Assembly (NCBI GenBank): GCA_028818385.1
Contig: JAPPNY010000094.1
Location: 1 to 54,719, forward strand
Reading direction: 5' to 3'
DNA length: 54,719 bases
DNA from: Spirochaetaceae bacterium
GTDB taxonomy: Bacteria > Spirochaetota > Spirochaetia > SZUA-6 > Bin103
Positions 25,524-32,973 of this stretch are shown piece after piece. Each line of letters opens with the position of its first letter. Positions within the stretch are counted from its first letter, which is position 1. The translations under genes were made by a program, and so were the position numbers. The notes beneath the pieces are model-generated. The model made no database searches. It saw nothing but the letters and a program-made list of their open reading frames with translations, and was not told the origin of the DNA.

Positions 25524-26993
25524 ATGTCCGCACGGTCCGCATCCCGGGAGACGCCGAACCTGCTGCTGATCGTCACCGATCAGCAGGCGCGCTCCACCCT
25601 GGCCGCCTACGGCAACGACCGCATCCAGGTGCCGCGCATGAACGCGCTGGCCGAGCGGAGCACGGTGTTCCACCGCGCCTACTGCGCGCAGCCGGTGTGC
25701 GGCCCGGCGCGCGCGTGCCTGTACACCGGCACCTGGCCGCACTACAACGGCCAGGTCACGCTGGGCCGGCATCCCATGCACGACCACATCCCGTGCCTGA
25801 CCGATCTGCTCGACGACCGCTGGGTGTGCGGGTTCTTCGGCCGCAGCGGCAGCCACCGCTATGCCGACGGACCGGCGCCGCGCGCCGGCGGCATCGACGA
25901 GCTCGACTTCAACGACATCGCGCCCGACCACCTGCTGCGCGCGCACGGGCTCACGCCGGTCGACGGCGTCCGCTTCGGCAAGGCGGACCGGCCCGCCGTC
26001 CCTGAGCACCTGGGCGGCCCGTCCAACGTCGCCGCCAAGGCGTGCGACTTCATCCGCCGCCACGCGGGCAGGCCGTTCGCCCTCACCCTCTGCTTCTACG
26101 AGCCCCACGACCCGCTGTCCGGCCCCCTGGACGACCTGCATCCGTTCGACCAGGTGCCGCTGCCGGACAACTGGCACCATCCGCCCGGCCCGGATCAGCC
26201 GCGCAAGGCGCTGCTGGAGCACCTGTCCGTGCTGCACCACCGCAAGGACGGCATCGCCCTGCGCTCGGAGCTGGCGTGGCGCCTCTTGATCCAGCGCTAC
26301 TGGGGCCTGTGCACGCAGGTCGACCGGGCGCTCGACCGGGTGTTCGACCAGCTCGACGCCTCGGGCGCGGCCGACGACACGCTGGTGATCCTCACCGCCG
26401 ATCACGGCGAGCTGGCCGGCAGCCACCAGCTCTTCGGCAAGAACCTGATGTACGAGGAGTCGATCGGCGTGCCGCTGCTGATCAGCCGGCCGGGTCAGCG
26501 CCGCGACCGGCACGTGCACGCGCCGGTCGGTCACGTGGACATCGTGCCGACCGTGCTCGACGAGCTGGGAGTGGCCGCGCCCGACCACCTGCAGGGTACG
26601 TCGCTCACCCCGTGGCTGGACGGCGCCGCTCCGCCGCCGCGGCCCGCGTTCGTGGAGTGGACGGACATCAATTACCTCGTGCACGAGGATCTGAAGCGTG
26701 ACCCGCTGCCCGAGTACCTGGCCGAGGTGACCACGCGCGAAGCCGGGTTGGCCGACCTGGCGGACGCCGTGCGCTGCATCGTCACTCCCGAGGGGTGGAA
26801 GTACTGCCTGAGCCCCGCCGGGCAGCACGAGCTCTACGACCTGAACGACGATCCGGGCGAGACGGCCAACCTGGCCTTCCGCCCGGAGCACGCCGAGCGC
26901 TGCCGCGACCTGACCACCCGCATCCGCGACTGGCAGGTCGCCACCGGCGACACCGAGGTGGGCAGCACGGAGGCAGAGCGCCATGGCGGCTGA
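25524..26993 (+). CDS. Type I sulfatase (alkaline-phosphatase superfamily)
   Basis: A 489-residue arylsulfatase-like hydrolase of sulfate esters. C59-G-P-A-R63 is the CxPxR motif whose cysteine becomes formylglycine. The N-terminal TDQQARSTL and later TADHGELAGSH and HAPVGHVDIVPT segments match the metal-binding core. No signal peptide is seen, so it would act in the cytoplasm on imported sulfated sugars unless an atypical export route exists. No formylglycine-generating enzyme gene is in the window. It overlaps the next gene by 11 bases. Confidence 0.92.
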   Translation: MSARSASRETPNLLLIVTDQQARSTLAAYGNDRIQVPRMNALAERSTVFHRAYCAQPVCGPARACLYTGTWPHYNGQVTLGRHPMHDHIPCLTDLLDDRWVCGFFGRSGSHRYADGPAPRAGGIDELDFNDIAPDHLLRAHGLTPVDGVRFGKADRPAVPEHLGGPSNVAAKACDFIRRHAGRPFALTLCFYEPHDPLSGPLDDLHPFDQVPLPDNWHHPPGPDQPRKALLEHLSVLHHRKDGIALRSELAWRLLIQRYWGLCTQVDRALDRVFDQLDASGAADDTLVILTADHGELAGSHQLFGKNLMYEESIGVPLLISRPGQRRDRHVHAPVGHVDIVPTVLDELGVAAPDHLQGTSLTPWLDGAAPPPRPAFVEWTDINYLVHEDLKRDPLPEYLAEVTTREAGLADLADAVRCIVTPEGWKYCLSPAGQHELYDLNDDPGETANLAFRPEHAERCRDLTTRIRDWQVATGDTEVGSTEAERHGG

Positions 26994-28041
26994 CCGCGCC
27001 GCACCGCGCAAGCCGCGCGTCCTGCACCTGCCCGGCCGCGAGCACAGGGAGAAGGTGTTCACCCCCGAGTCCTGGACGCGCCTGCAAGAACGCTTCGAGG
27101 TGACCGGCAACGGGGGAGAGCGCGACCTGACCGAGGGGGAAGTCCGCTCCCTGATCGGCGGACACGATGCGCTGATCACCGGCTGGGCGGCCCCGGCTTC
27201 CGGCGGACCGCCGGCGATCACGCCCGCGGTTATGGAGGCGGCCGACCGGCTGCGGATCATCGCCCACTCGGCCGGCTCGGTGCGCCGCATGCTGGACCGG
27301 GTGTGGACGGACTACATCGTTCCGCGCCGCATCTGCGTGTTCACGTCCACGGTGGCGATCGCCCATAACGTGGCCGAGACCACGCTGGGCCTGATCATCA
27401 TGAGCGCGAAGCGACTGATGGATCACGCCCTGCACGTACGCGGCACCGGCGGCTGGCGCTCCCCGGAGATCCCGGTGGGCGACCAGTTTCTGACCGGCGC
27501 CACCGTCGGCATCGTCGGCGCCAGCGACGTCGGCCGCGAGGTGATCCGGGTGCTGCGCCCGTTCGCGGTGCGGATGCTGGTCTACGACCCGTTTCTGACC
27601 GCGGAGGGAGCGGAAAGACTGGAAGTCGAGAAAGCGGAGCTGAACGACCTGTTCGCCCGCTCGGACATCGTGTCCCTGCACGCGCCGAGCATCCCGGAGA
27701 CCGACCGCATGGTGGGCACCGAGCAGCTCCGCCTGTTGCGCGATGGCGCGGTGCTGGTCAACACCGCGCGAGGCAGCCTGATCGACCACGACGCCCTGAT
27801 CCGGGAGGCGTCCACCGGCCGGATCCGGGTGGCGCTCGACGTCACGACTCCCGAGCCCCCGCCCGCCGACAGTCCGCTGCGCGCGATGCCCAACGTGATC
27901 CTCACGCCGCACGTGGCCGGCCACGGCCGCTACGGCCACCGCCGCATCGGCGATGCCACGGTAGCCGCGCTGGAGGACTTCTTCGCGGGCCGGCACGTGA
28001 CGGGCGCCATCGACCCCGCCCGGTGGGAGCGGCTGGCATGA
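26983..28041 (+). CDS. D-isomer-specific 2-hydroxyacid dehydrogenase
   Basis: A 352-residue NAD(P)-dependent dehydrogenase interconverting 2-hydroxy and 2-oxo acids. The Rossmann motif reads GIVGASDVG, with a serine where the central glycine of GxGxxG usually sits. Catalytic residues are R in NTARGSLID, the glutamate in TTPEPPP and histidine in LTPHVAGHG. It lies in the PhyH-sulfatase operon and may act on a sugar-acid product. Start ATG at 26983, inside the sulfatase C-terminus. Confidence 0.9.
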   Translation: MAADRAAPRKPRVLHLPGREHREKVFTPESWTRLQERFEVTGNGGERDLTEGEVRSLIGGHDALITGWAAPASGGPPAITPAVMEAADRLRIIAHSAGSVRRMLDRVWTDYIVPRRICVFTSTVAIAHNVAETTLGLIIMSAKRLMDHALHVRGTGGWRSPEIPVGDQFLTGATVGIVGASDVGREVIRVLRPFAVRMLVYDPFLTAEGAERLEVEKAELNDLFARSDIVSLHAPSIPETDRMVGTEQLRLLRDGAVLVNTARGSLIDHDALIREASTGRIRVALDVTTPEPPPADSPLRAMPNVILTPHVAGHGRYGHRRIGDATVAALEDFFAGRHVTGAIDPARWERLA

Positions 28042-28068
28042 CAGCTCGGCCCCTCCCGGTGTGCGACG

Positions 28069-28941
28069 ATGGTACCGATGTCGGCCGCCGATGAGATCGC
28101 CTCGGCGGTCGGCTCGGAGCTTGAGCGCTTTCCACACCTGACCTTCGCCGTTCTGTTCGGATCGGCCGCTTCCGGCAGGCTGCGACCCGACTCCGACGTC
28201 GACGTCGCGGTGTACGGCGCATCGGCCGGCCGGCTCGAAATCGAAGAAGAGCGGGAGATCGCCCACGAGACCGATATCCAGATCGCCCTGGAGCGAGCGA
28301 CGCAGCGGAATGTGGAGATCCTGGTCCTGAACCGGGCTCCGGCCACGGTGTGCGCTGCGGCGCTCACGTCCGGACGCGTCGTCCTGATGCGGGACGAGGC
28401 CTTCTACTCACGATACTTCCTCGCGGTCACCTCGGTGGCCATCGATTTCCTGCAGACCGAGCGCGAGTACCGGTCAATCCGCGATCGCAGCCGCTCCCTG
28501 TCGCCGGTCGACCAAAGCCGTCTCGAACGGATCGTCGACTTCATCGACACGGAGCTTCAGGACCGCGAGCGATTCCGGGACGTCACGCAGCATCGCTATC
28601 GTACCGACCGCGACCTTCGGCGCAATCTCGATCGCTGGGTGGAGATCCTGATCAACGCCGCGATCGACATCGGCAAGATCGTGCTGTCGTCCACTCAGCG
28701 TCCGATTCCCTACACGTATGGTCAGATCCTCGCGGAGCTGGAAACGTTGCCGCACTTCGCGGCGTTGTCCGAACGCCTGCAGCCGCTGGCAGCGCTGCGT
28801 AACCTGATGGCGCACGAGTATCTCGACCTTCGATTCGGGCGGATCACGCGCTTCGTCGACGAAGGAGCCGGAGCCGTCGGGGAGTTGGCGAGACTCACTC
28901 GATCCTGGATGACAGCGCCGCAGGGCGGATCCTCGAAGTAA
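28069..28941 (+). CDS. Single-chain fusion of MNT nucleotidyltransferase and HepT-like HEPN ribonuclease
   Basis: A 290-residue protein joining both halves of a HepT-MntA toxin-antitoxin pair. The N-terminal part has the nucleotidyltransferase signature GSAASGRLRPDSDVDVAV (residues 31-48). The C-terminal part, from about 115, is an all-helical HEPN domain ending with R244-x4-H249-x-Y251, an exact Rx4HxY RNase motif. In two-gene systems MntA AMPylates the HepT tyrosine and silences it; in this fusion the same could happen within one chain (inference). Start at ATG 28069, with a second in-frame ATG at 28078. It follows the dehydrogenase by 27 bases, but is probably unrelated to that pathway. 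Confidence 0.82.
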   Translation: MVPMSAADEIASAVGSELERFPHLTFAVLFGSAASGRLRPDSDVDVAVYGASAGRLEIEEEREIAHETDIQIALERATQRNVEILVLNRAPATVCAAALTSGRVVLMRDEAFYSRYFLAVTSVAIDFLQTEREYRSIRDRSRSLSPVDQSRLERIVDFIDTELQDRERFRDVTQHRYRTDRDLRRNLDRWVEILINAAIDIGKIVLSSTQRPIPYTYGQILAELETLPHFAALSERLQPLAALRNLMAHEYLDLRFGRITRFVDEGAGAVGELARLTRSWMTAPQGGSSK

Positions 28942-28982
28942 CCACGACGCTGCGCCTCGGGTGAGTCCTCAGCACCCAATCA

Positions 28983-29408
28983 TCAAAACAGATAGGAGCA
29001 GCTGCGGCATGTGGCTCCATGATCGTTTGCCGAAATCGGTCCTCCACATTGGATACACTTACGTGGGCGCGCATACACCCGCGGTCCTGCTGAAACTGAT
29101 TTGTCGGGGCGCCCTGCTCGCCCGGCCACCCGGTCCGCGGGAAGGAGGCTTCTGGACTGTCTGCGGCGGACTCCAGCGCTCTCAAGGACTTCGAGCACGG
29201 CGGTGGCAGCCGTGTGTCCATGGCGGACAGCACGACGTAACCACTCCTCAGCCTGCCGATGGTCCTGAGCCACACCGTCACCGAAGTAGAATCTCTGGCC
29301 GAGCATGAACTCAGCTCTTGGATTCCCTGTCTTGGCATGTTCCACCAACGTGCGGAGTGAACTTTGCGCGTCCACGTCTCCGGACCTGACGCCTCTGCGT
29401 CGACGCAT
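28983..29408 (-). CDS. Small Sel1-repeat protein with C-terminal zinc ribbon
   Basis: A 141-residue protein. Residues about 28-65 form one Sel1 repeat (AEFMLGQRFYFGDGV, then QAEEWLRRAVRHGH), a protein-interaction helix pair. The last ~24 residues have two CxxC pairs (CIQCGG and CRSCSY), a probable zinc ribbon. Sel1 proteins usually carry several repeats, so this may be a shortened member. An alternative long frame over the same bases has no recognisable domain. Its environment is a decaying toxin-antitoxin region. Confidence 0.5.
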   Translation of the reverse strand: MRRRRGVRSGDVDAQSSLRTLVEHAKTGNPRAEFMLGQRFYFGDGVAQDHRQAEEWLRRAVRHGHTAATAVLEVLESAGVRRRQSRSLLPADRVAGRAGRPDKSVSAGPRVYARPRKCIQCGGPISANDHGATCRSCSYLF

Positions 29409-29579
29409 GCGGCGGGATTTTCTCCGTCCCTTTTCGGTCGACGGCGAGGCAGGTCGCGCAGAGTGCGTTGCCTTATGCTCTCGGGTTTTGCCACTGCCAT
29501 GAACGGCCCCCGAGCGGCCCGCTGTCGCCCGGAGACGGTTGCCCTCCGCGATTCTCTTTCTATCTCGCGCGCGCCCGCT

Positions 29580-29816
29580 CGTCTGTTGCGCCCGGGCAGG
29601 ATCGTCTCCCCGGATCGTGCCCGCACCGCGGAGCGCCTTGTTGGGTATCTTACGCCGGCGTCGACGCCGTATTCGTTAGCACGGACGCCGTCTAGCCAGT
29701 CGGTGACGATAGTTCGCAGCAAGTTCGCGACGCTTGTATTCCGCGCGGGCATGAGTCTCCAGCTTCCCCGTCGTCGTCATGTCCAACCGCAGTTTGTAGA
29801 CTTCGTAGCTCGGCAT
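29580..29816 (-). pseudogene. Frameshifted ribbon-helix-helix antitoxin remnant
   Basis: Starting at the ATG at 29816 the frame reads MPSYEVYKLRLDMTTTGKLE and ARAE, matching the intact antitoxin at 31348-31632 (MQKNEVYSWRLDAALKEALE and ARAE). It then loses two bases between 29738 and 29739; the match resumes in another frame as NTSVANLLRTIVTDWL. No PIN toxin partner follows. The 3' limit is approximate, set by the length of the intact homologue. Confidence 0.65.
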
Positions 29817-29858
29817 AGGGCTGACTGTAAGGCACCTCCTTGGCGCTGAGAAGCTCCT

Positions 29859-29868
29859 CCCCCCCCCC
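29859..29868. repeat. Ten-base C homopolymer
   Basis: A run of ten C (G on the minus strand) lies between the HEPN gene stop and the antitoxin remnant start. Such tracts slip during replication and sequencing. It is outside any intact frame. Confidence 0.8.
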
Positions 29869-29901
29869 GCCTTGCACCCCGTCTGGTCGCCGGTACGCGT
29901 T

Positions 29902-30318
29902 CTATTCCGGGGCTTGGACCGCCTTGAGCACGGTCCGGTGCACGAAGGTCGCGTCCGTTAGTGCCTTCTCCGCGTCCTCCCAGCGGTAGAACGCATTCGG
30001 CGTCAGATCCTCGCTCCCATAGAATGCCAACTCGCGGTCACGCCGCAGCGAACGCGACACGTCGCTCAGTCGATCCAGGTGCGACAGCGCCGCCGCCGGC
30101 AGGCGATCGCGGTTGTCCTCGAGCACGGGACTCACGTCGTGCAGGCGCGGAACCTCGATGCGGATGTGACGAAGCAGCGCCTTGAGACAGATCTCGACCA
30201 CCTCCTGTGACTCGCGCACGACATCCGCCCAACTCGATTCCGCCAGCAGTACCTCGATCGCCTTGAGCCTGCTGGCGGCCCGCTGCAGGTAGTCGCTGGT
30301 GAGATCAGGGTTGTACAT
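29902..30318 (-). CDS. HEPN-domain protein (putative toxin of an HEPN/MNT pair)
   Basis: A 138-residue, fully helical protein of the HEPN superfamily. It contains the ASRLKAIEVLLAESSWADVVRESQEVVEICLKALLRH helix-turn pattern (in pieces: DYLQRAASRL, DVVRESQEVVE, KALLRH) shared by HEPN partners of MNT nucleotidyltransferases. A strict Rx4HxY motif is not evident, so RNase activity is uncertain. Start at 30318 (MYNPDLT); the frame is open to 30351. Its first 14 bases overlap the end of the RHH-MNT gene, so the two are an operon. Confidence 0.75.
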   Translation of the reverse strand: MYNPDLTSDYLQRAASRLKAIEVLLAESSWADVVRESQEVVEICLKALLRHIRIEVPRLHDVSPVLEDNRDRLPAAALSHLDRLSDVSRSLRRDRELAFYGSEDLTPNAFYRWEDAEKALTDATFVHRTVLKAVQAPE

Positions 30319-30901
30319 CAGGCTCCCCGTGCACCCAGTACGGGGTTCCATAGGCGACGCGCCGGCGCACCTTCCCCGCCGCTATCCGCTCCCGAGCGCC
30401 CGCCAGGCGGCGCGTCAGGCCGGCGTCGCGCTGCCAGAGCACCTGGCCGTGCAGCGCCGCCTCCAACCACAGCGATCCGCCGCCGTCAGCAGGTGGCAGA
30501 TGGATGAAGTGCGGACTCACCACCGGATCCCGCGTGCCGCGATCGATGCGCTCATCCCACGTCCGGTACAGATCGCGTGAGAGCGCTGTTGCCGGCGTCA
30601 TGACCAGCACGACATCCCAGTCGGAGTCCGGCCTCGCGGTGCCCTGCGCACGGGAGCCGAACAGGATCACTCCGACGATGTCCGGCCGATAGGACTTGGT
30701 GATCCGGGCCAGCATCCCGTGGTCCGGCAAGGCCGCCTCGGTGGTCGCCCCGCCGGCTTCCGCATCCACCGCAGCCGCAAGTGCGGCACGGCACACCTCG
30801 TTCAGTGACACGCCCAGCCGACCAGCCCGCTCTCGCAAGGAGCCGTGCAGCCGCGAAGACACCCGCACCACGAACCGGCCGGACAGAGCTCCCATCGGCA
30901 T
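30305..30901 (-). CDS. RHH-MNT fusion: ribbon-helix-helix DNA-binding domain fused to nucleotidyltransferase
   Basis: A 198-residue protein. Residues 9-45 (RFVVRVSSRLHGSLRERAG, then LGVSLNEVCRAAL) look like a ribbon-helix-helix DNA-binding domain. Residues about 70-150 are a minimal nucleotidyltransferase with GSRAQGTARPDSDWDVVLV. MNT partners of HEPN proteins normally lack a DNA-binding domain, so this chimera may unite toxin neutralisation and operon repression. A perfect 26-bp palindrome begins at its start codon. ATG at 30901 is annotated; ATG at 30895 is an alternative. Confidence 0.78.
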   Translation of the reverse strand: MPMGALSGRFVVRVSSRLHGSLRERAGRLGVSLNEVCRAALAAAVDAEAGGATTEAALPDHGMLARITKSYRPDIVGVILFGSRAQGTARPDSDWDVVLVMTPATALSRDLYRTWDERIDRGTRDPVVSPHFIHLPPADGGGSLWLEAALHGQVLWQRDAGLTRRLAGARERIAAGKVRRRVAYGTPYWVHGEPDVQP

Positions 30902-31358
30902 CTGTTGGTACTATAGTACCAACAGATTGCCCGCCCATATAACAGCGCGGAGGGGCGCTGCCGGACCCACCCCGCGTGGCGCCTCGGTACGTATGAAAGT
31001 CGTCATTGTCTTCGGTGAACACCGTGGTTATCCCCTCGCGATCCGCGGCATGCACCAGCGTTGCGTCCGCGAAGTCCATGGGACGGTCGGCGTAACGCTT
31101 CATCAGTTCATCGAGAGCCGGAAGATCGTCATCGACGATGGGAAGAACGGTGATCGCATCCGACCTGATCAATCCCCATGCTGGAGCCAGCTCTCCCGAG
31201 TGGCCGAGCAGGTGAAACAGCTCGGCGAGAACCGCAGCGGTCGTCCCGAGCGGGAGACGCAGGCGCTCGAATGCCGCGACACATCGTTCGTGCCATTTGT
31301 CGTCCTCATCGAGGAAGGCGAGCAGAGCGCCGGTGTCGGCAAGTCCCTCAACGCGCAC
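30552..31358 (-). CDS. PIN-domain toxin (VapC-like) with lost stop codon
   Basis: From the GTG at 31358 a PIN domain of about 125 residues is readable to ~30984. The acidic residues are D in ADTGALLAFLDEDD, E in AVLAELFHLLG, D in MDFADATLV and D in FTEDNDDFH. After DDFHTYRG the usual short basic/hydrophobic end and stop are missing, and the frame runs on through the RHH-MNT gene to 30552 with no domain resemblance, so a 3' mutation or replacement is likely. The GTG lies eight bases inside the end of the upstream RHH antitoxin gene, giving a normal antitoxin-toxin order. Confidence 0.6.
   Translation of the reverse strand: MRVEGLADTGALLAFLDEDDKWHERCVAAFERLRLPLGTTAAVLAELFHLLGHSGELAPAWGLIRSDAITVLPIVDDDLPALDELMKRYADRPMDFADATLVHAADREGITTVFTEDNDDFHTYRGATRGGSGSAPPRCYMGGQSVGTIVPTDADGSSVRPVRGAGVFAAARLLARAGWSAGRVTERGVPCRTCGCGGCGSRRGDHRGGLAGPRDAGPDHQVLSAGHRRSDPVRLPCAGHREAGLRLGCRAGHDAGNSALTRSVPDVG
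30901..30926. promoter_or_regulatory. Perfect 26-bp palindrome at the start of the RHH-MNT operon
   Basis: The half-site TCTGTTGGTACTA and its exact complement meet without a spacer. The centre (TACTATAGTA) includes a -10-like TATAGT on either strand. It abuts the RHH-MNT start codon, so it is probably the autoregulatory operator of that RHH domain and may overlap the promoter of a leaderless transcript. Confidence 0.7.
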
Positions 31359-31632
31359 GTCGATCCTGCAACGCCGCTCGCACGCGACTGCTTGCCTGTT
31401 CCGCTCGATTCGGATCGCCCCCCCGGATCGATCCGGCGCAGCGGAGCGCCTGGTTGCGCATCCGGAGCTGGGAAGCCGCGTCGTCTCCATTCGCGGAGTT
31501 GCGCGCAAGCCAGTCGGTGACGATCGTTCGCAGCAAGCTCGCGACGTTCGTGTCTTCGGCGCGAGCAGCCCTCTCCAGCGCCTCTTTCAGCGCCGCGTCG
31601 AGCCGCCAACTGTAGACTTCGTTCTTCTGCAT
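31348..31632 (-). CDS. Ribbon-helix-helix antitoxin (partner of PIN toxin)
   Basis: A 94-residue protein. MQKNEVYSWRLDAALKEALE and the following ARAEDTNVASLLRTIVTDWL (about residues 23-42) form the strand-helix-helix of a CopG/Arc-type repressor; the rest would bind the PIN toxin. It overlaps the toxin gene by 11 bases. A perfect inverted repeat begins one base upstream of its ATG (31633-31651). A frameshifted homologue lies at 29580-29816. Confidence 0.78.
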   Translation of the reverse strand: MQKNEVYSWRLDAALKEALERAARAEDTNVASLLRTIVTDWLARNSANGDDAASQLRMRNQALRCAGSIRGGDPNRAEQASSRVRAALQDRRAR

Positions 31633-31651
31633 TGCACTACAGCGTAGTGCA
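31633..31651. promoter_or_regulatory. Inverted repeat abutting the RHH antitoxin start
   Basis: TGCACTAC (31633-31640) and GTAGTGCA (31644-31651) form a perfect 8-bp inverted repeat around AGC, immediately before the antitoxin ATG. This is the position and symmetry expected of an RHH dimer-of-dimers operator. Its sequence differs from the 30901 palindrome, so each operon seems to have its own site. Confidence 0.65.
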
Positions 31652-31724
31652 CCGTTGGGGCTCCCGGCAAGGCTCAGGCTGCCGGCACGCGTGGCGTGTA
31701 CTCGGCGAAGGCTGAACGACAGCG

Positions 31725-31982
31725 CTACTCGCCTCCACCACCTCCATCTCCTCCACCGCCCCCACCGAAGTCACCTCCGCCGAAGTCGCCACCCCCGGAG
31801 TCGTGCCCGCCACCGTCAGAGCCGCCCCTGTCGGTATGGAAGTCGGCGCCGCCGGCACGGTCGCCGCCCGTGCGCCCTGATCTGTCCATACGGCGTTCGC
31901 GGTCGCGGCGCATCATCACCGCAATGTTCCACGCAATCAGAGCGACCAGGGCGGCCAGGAGCAAGACAAACACGGTGGCCAT
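31725..31982 (-). CDS. Small membrane protein with glycine-rich tail
   Basis: An 85-residue protein with one hydrophobic segment (about residues 3-23, TVFVLLLAALVALIAWNIAV), a basic RRDRERR stop-transfer stretch, and a C-terminal ~45-residue Gly/Asp/Ser tail (GGGDFGGGDFGGGGGG). Such tails occur on small bacterial membrane proteins of unknown role. Composition bias means the frame is supported mainly by the clean transmembrane segment. It lies between the toxin-antitoxin operon and a PhyH gene on the same strand. Confidence 0.5.
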   Translation of the reverse strand: MATVFVLLLAALVALIAWNIAVMMRRDRERRMDRSGRTGGDRAGGADFHTDRGGSDGGGHDSGGGDFGGGDFGGGGGGDGGGGGE

Positions 31983-32009
31983 GGGCCTGATGCCGACACT
32001 CCTTCGCAG

Positions 32010-32936
32010 CTACCCTTCCGCCGGCCTAAAGCGGCGGATACCACTCACCATCAGTCCCCAGTCATCCTCGGTCTTGGCGGTGACCGGCGCCTGTTCGGCG
32101 CGTTGCCGGTCGGCGACGTTGGCCACGTCGATCACGCAGAAGTCGTCCGCGCGCCGGTAGCGCTTGATGAACACCGGGCGCGGCCGGTCCGAGCGGTTGT
32201 CCGGCGAGCCGTGGATCGTGCAGGTGTGAAAGATCACGGCGTCCCCCGCCCGACCCTCGATCGGCACGGCGCGTTCCCACCACACCGGATCGTTGAGCGC
32301 GAAGCCGGCCCAGCGGTCGTCCTCGTGCCGGACAAGCCCCAGCTCGTGCGAGCCGGGCACCACGTACAGGGGCGCGTTGCCCATGTCCACGTCGACCGCA
32401 TAGCTGAGCACCGCCGTCGGGCTCTGCAGCTTGTGCTCGAAGTAGTACCCGTCCTGGTGCAGCGACTTGGGGACCCCGGTCTTGGGCTGCTTGTAGACGC
32501 ACTGCCCCCATTTCCACAGCTCGATGTCCGGGCCGATCAGCGCGGCCAGCAACTCCAGCAGCTCGGGGTTGACCAGCGAGCGGAGGAACGCGCCCGAGAT
32601 CATCGCATTCAGCCGCAACGTGTTGACTACCATACGCTTCGGATCGTTGGGGTCGGCGTTGAACAGCGTGCCGTCCGGCGTCGTCACGGCGTTGGCGTGG
32701 TGCTTGGCCGTCGCCGCCTCGGGAAGAAGCGCCTGGCTCTGCTCCAGGATCGCCTCCATGTCCTCCAGCAGGTCGGCCACGTAGTCGTTCGACAACCCGC
32801 GCACCACCACGGCGCCATGCCTGCGGTACGCCGCCGTCATGGCGTCCACGTCCACCTGCCCAGCGGTGAAGTCGAAGTCTTCGACGGACGTGGTCGAAGG
32901 CGAGAACGACGCGGGCGTCAGGACTGAGGAGCTCAT
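32010..32936 (-). CDS. Phytanoyl-CoA dioxygenase (PhyH) family protein
   Basis: A 308-residue Fe(II)/2-oxoglutarate oxygenase. Iron ligands are H160 and D162 (SLHQDGYY) and H242 (TIHGSPDN), with arginines just after for 2-oxoglutarate. The start at 32936 (MSSSVLTP) is preferred over the open frame to 33020, because the extra N-terminus would overlap a dispersed hairpin repeat. It stands alone, with no ~130-residue partner gene. The best resemblance is to PhyH members acting on small molecules; substrate unknown. Confidence 0.85.
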   Translation of the reverse strand: MSSSVLTPASFSPSTTSVEDFDFTAGQVDVDAMTAAYRRHGAVVVRGLSNDYVADLLEDMEAILEQSQALLPEAATAKHHANAVTTPDGTLFNADPNDPKRMVVNTLRLNAMISGAFLRSLVNPELLELLAALIGPDIELWKWGQCVYKQPKTGVPKSLHQDGYYFEHKLQSPTAVLSYAVDVDMGNAPLYVVPGSHELGLVRHEDDRWAGFALNDPVWWERAVPIEGRAGDAVIFHTCTIHGSPDNRSDRPRPVFIKRYRRADDFCVIDVANVADRQRAEQAPVTAKTEDDWGLMVSGIRRFRPAEG

Positions 32937-32973
32937 CCGTCGATCATGCCCGATGGGCGACTCAGCCGCCATA

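Noticed and set aside
28895..29752. 285-codon minus-strand frame overlapping the Sel1 gene
   Set aside because: Only its first residues match an RHH antitoxin, explained by the frameshifted remnant; the rest is featureless and the Sel1 frame is more convincing.
29859..29868. Phase-variable gene controlled by the C tract
   Set aside because: The tract is not within or just before an intact gene, so only the repeat itself is reported.
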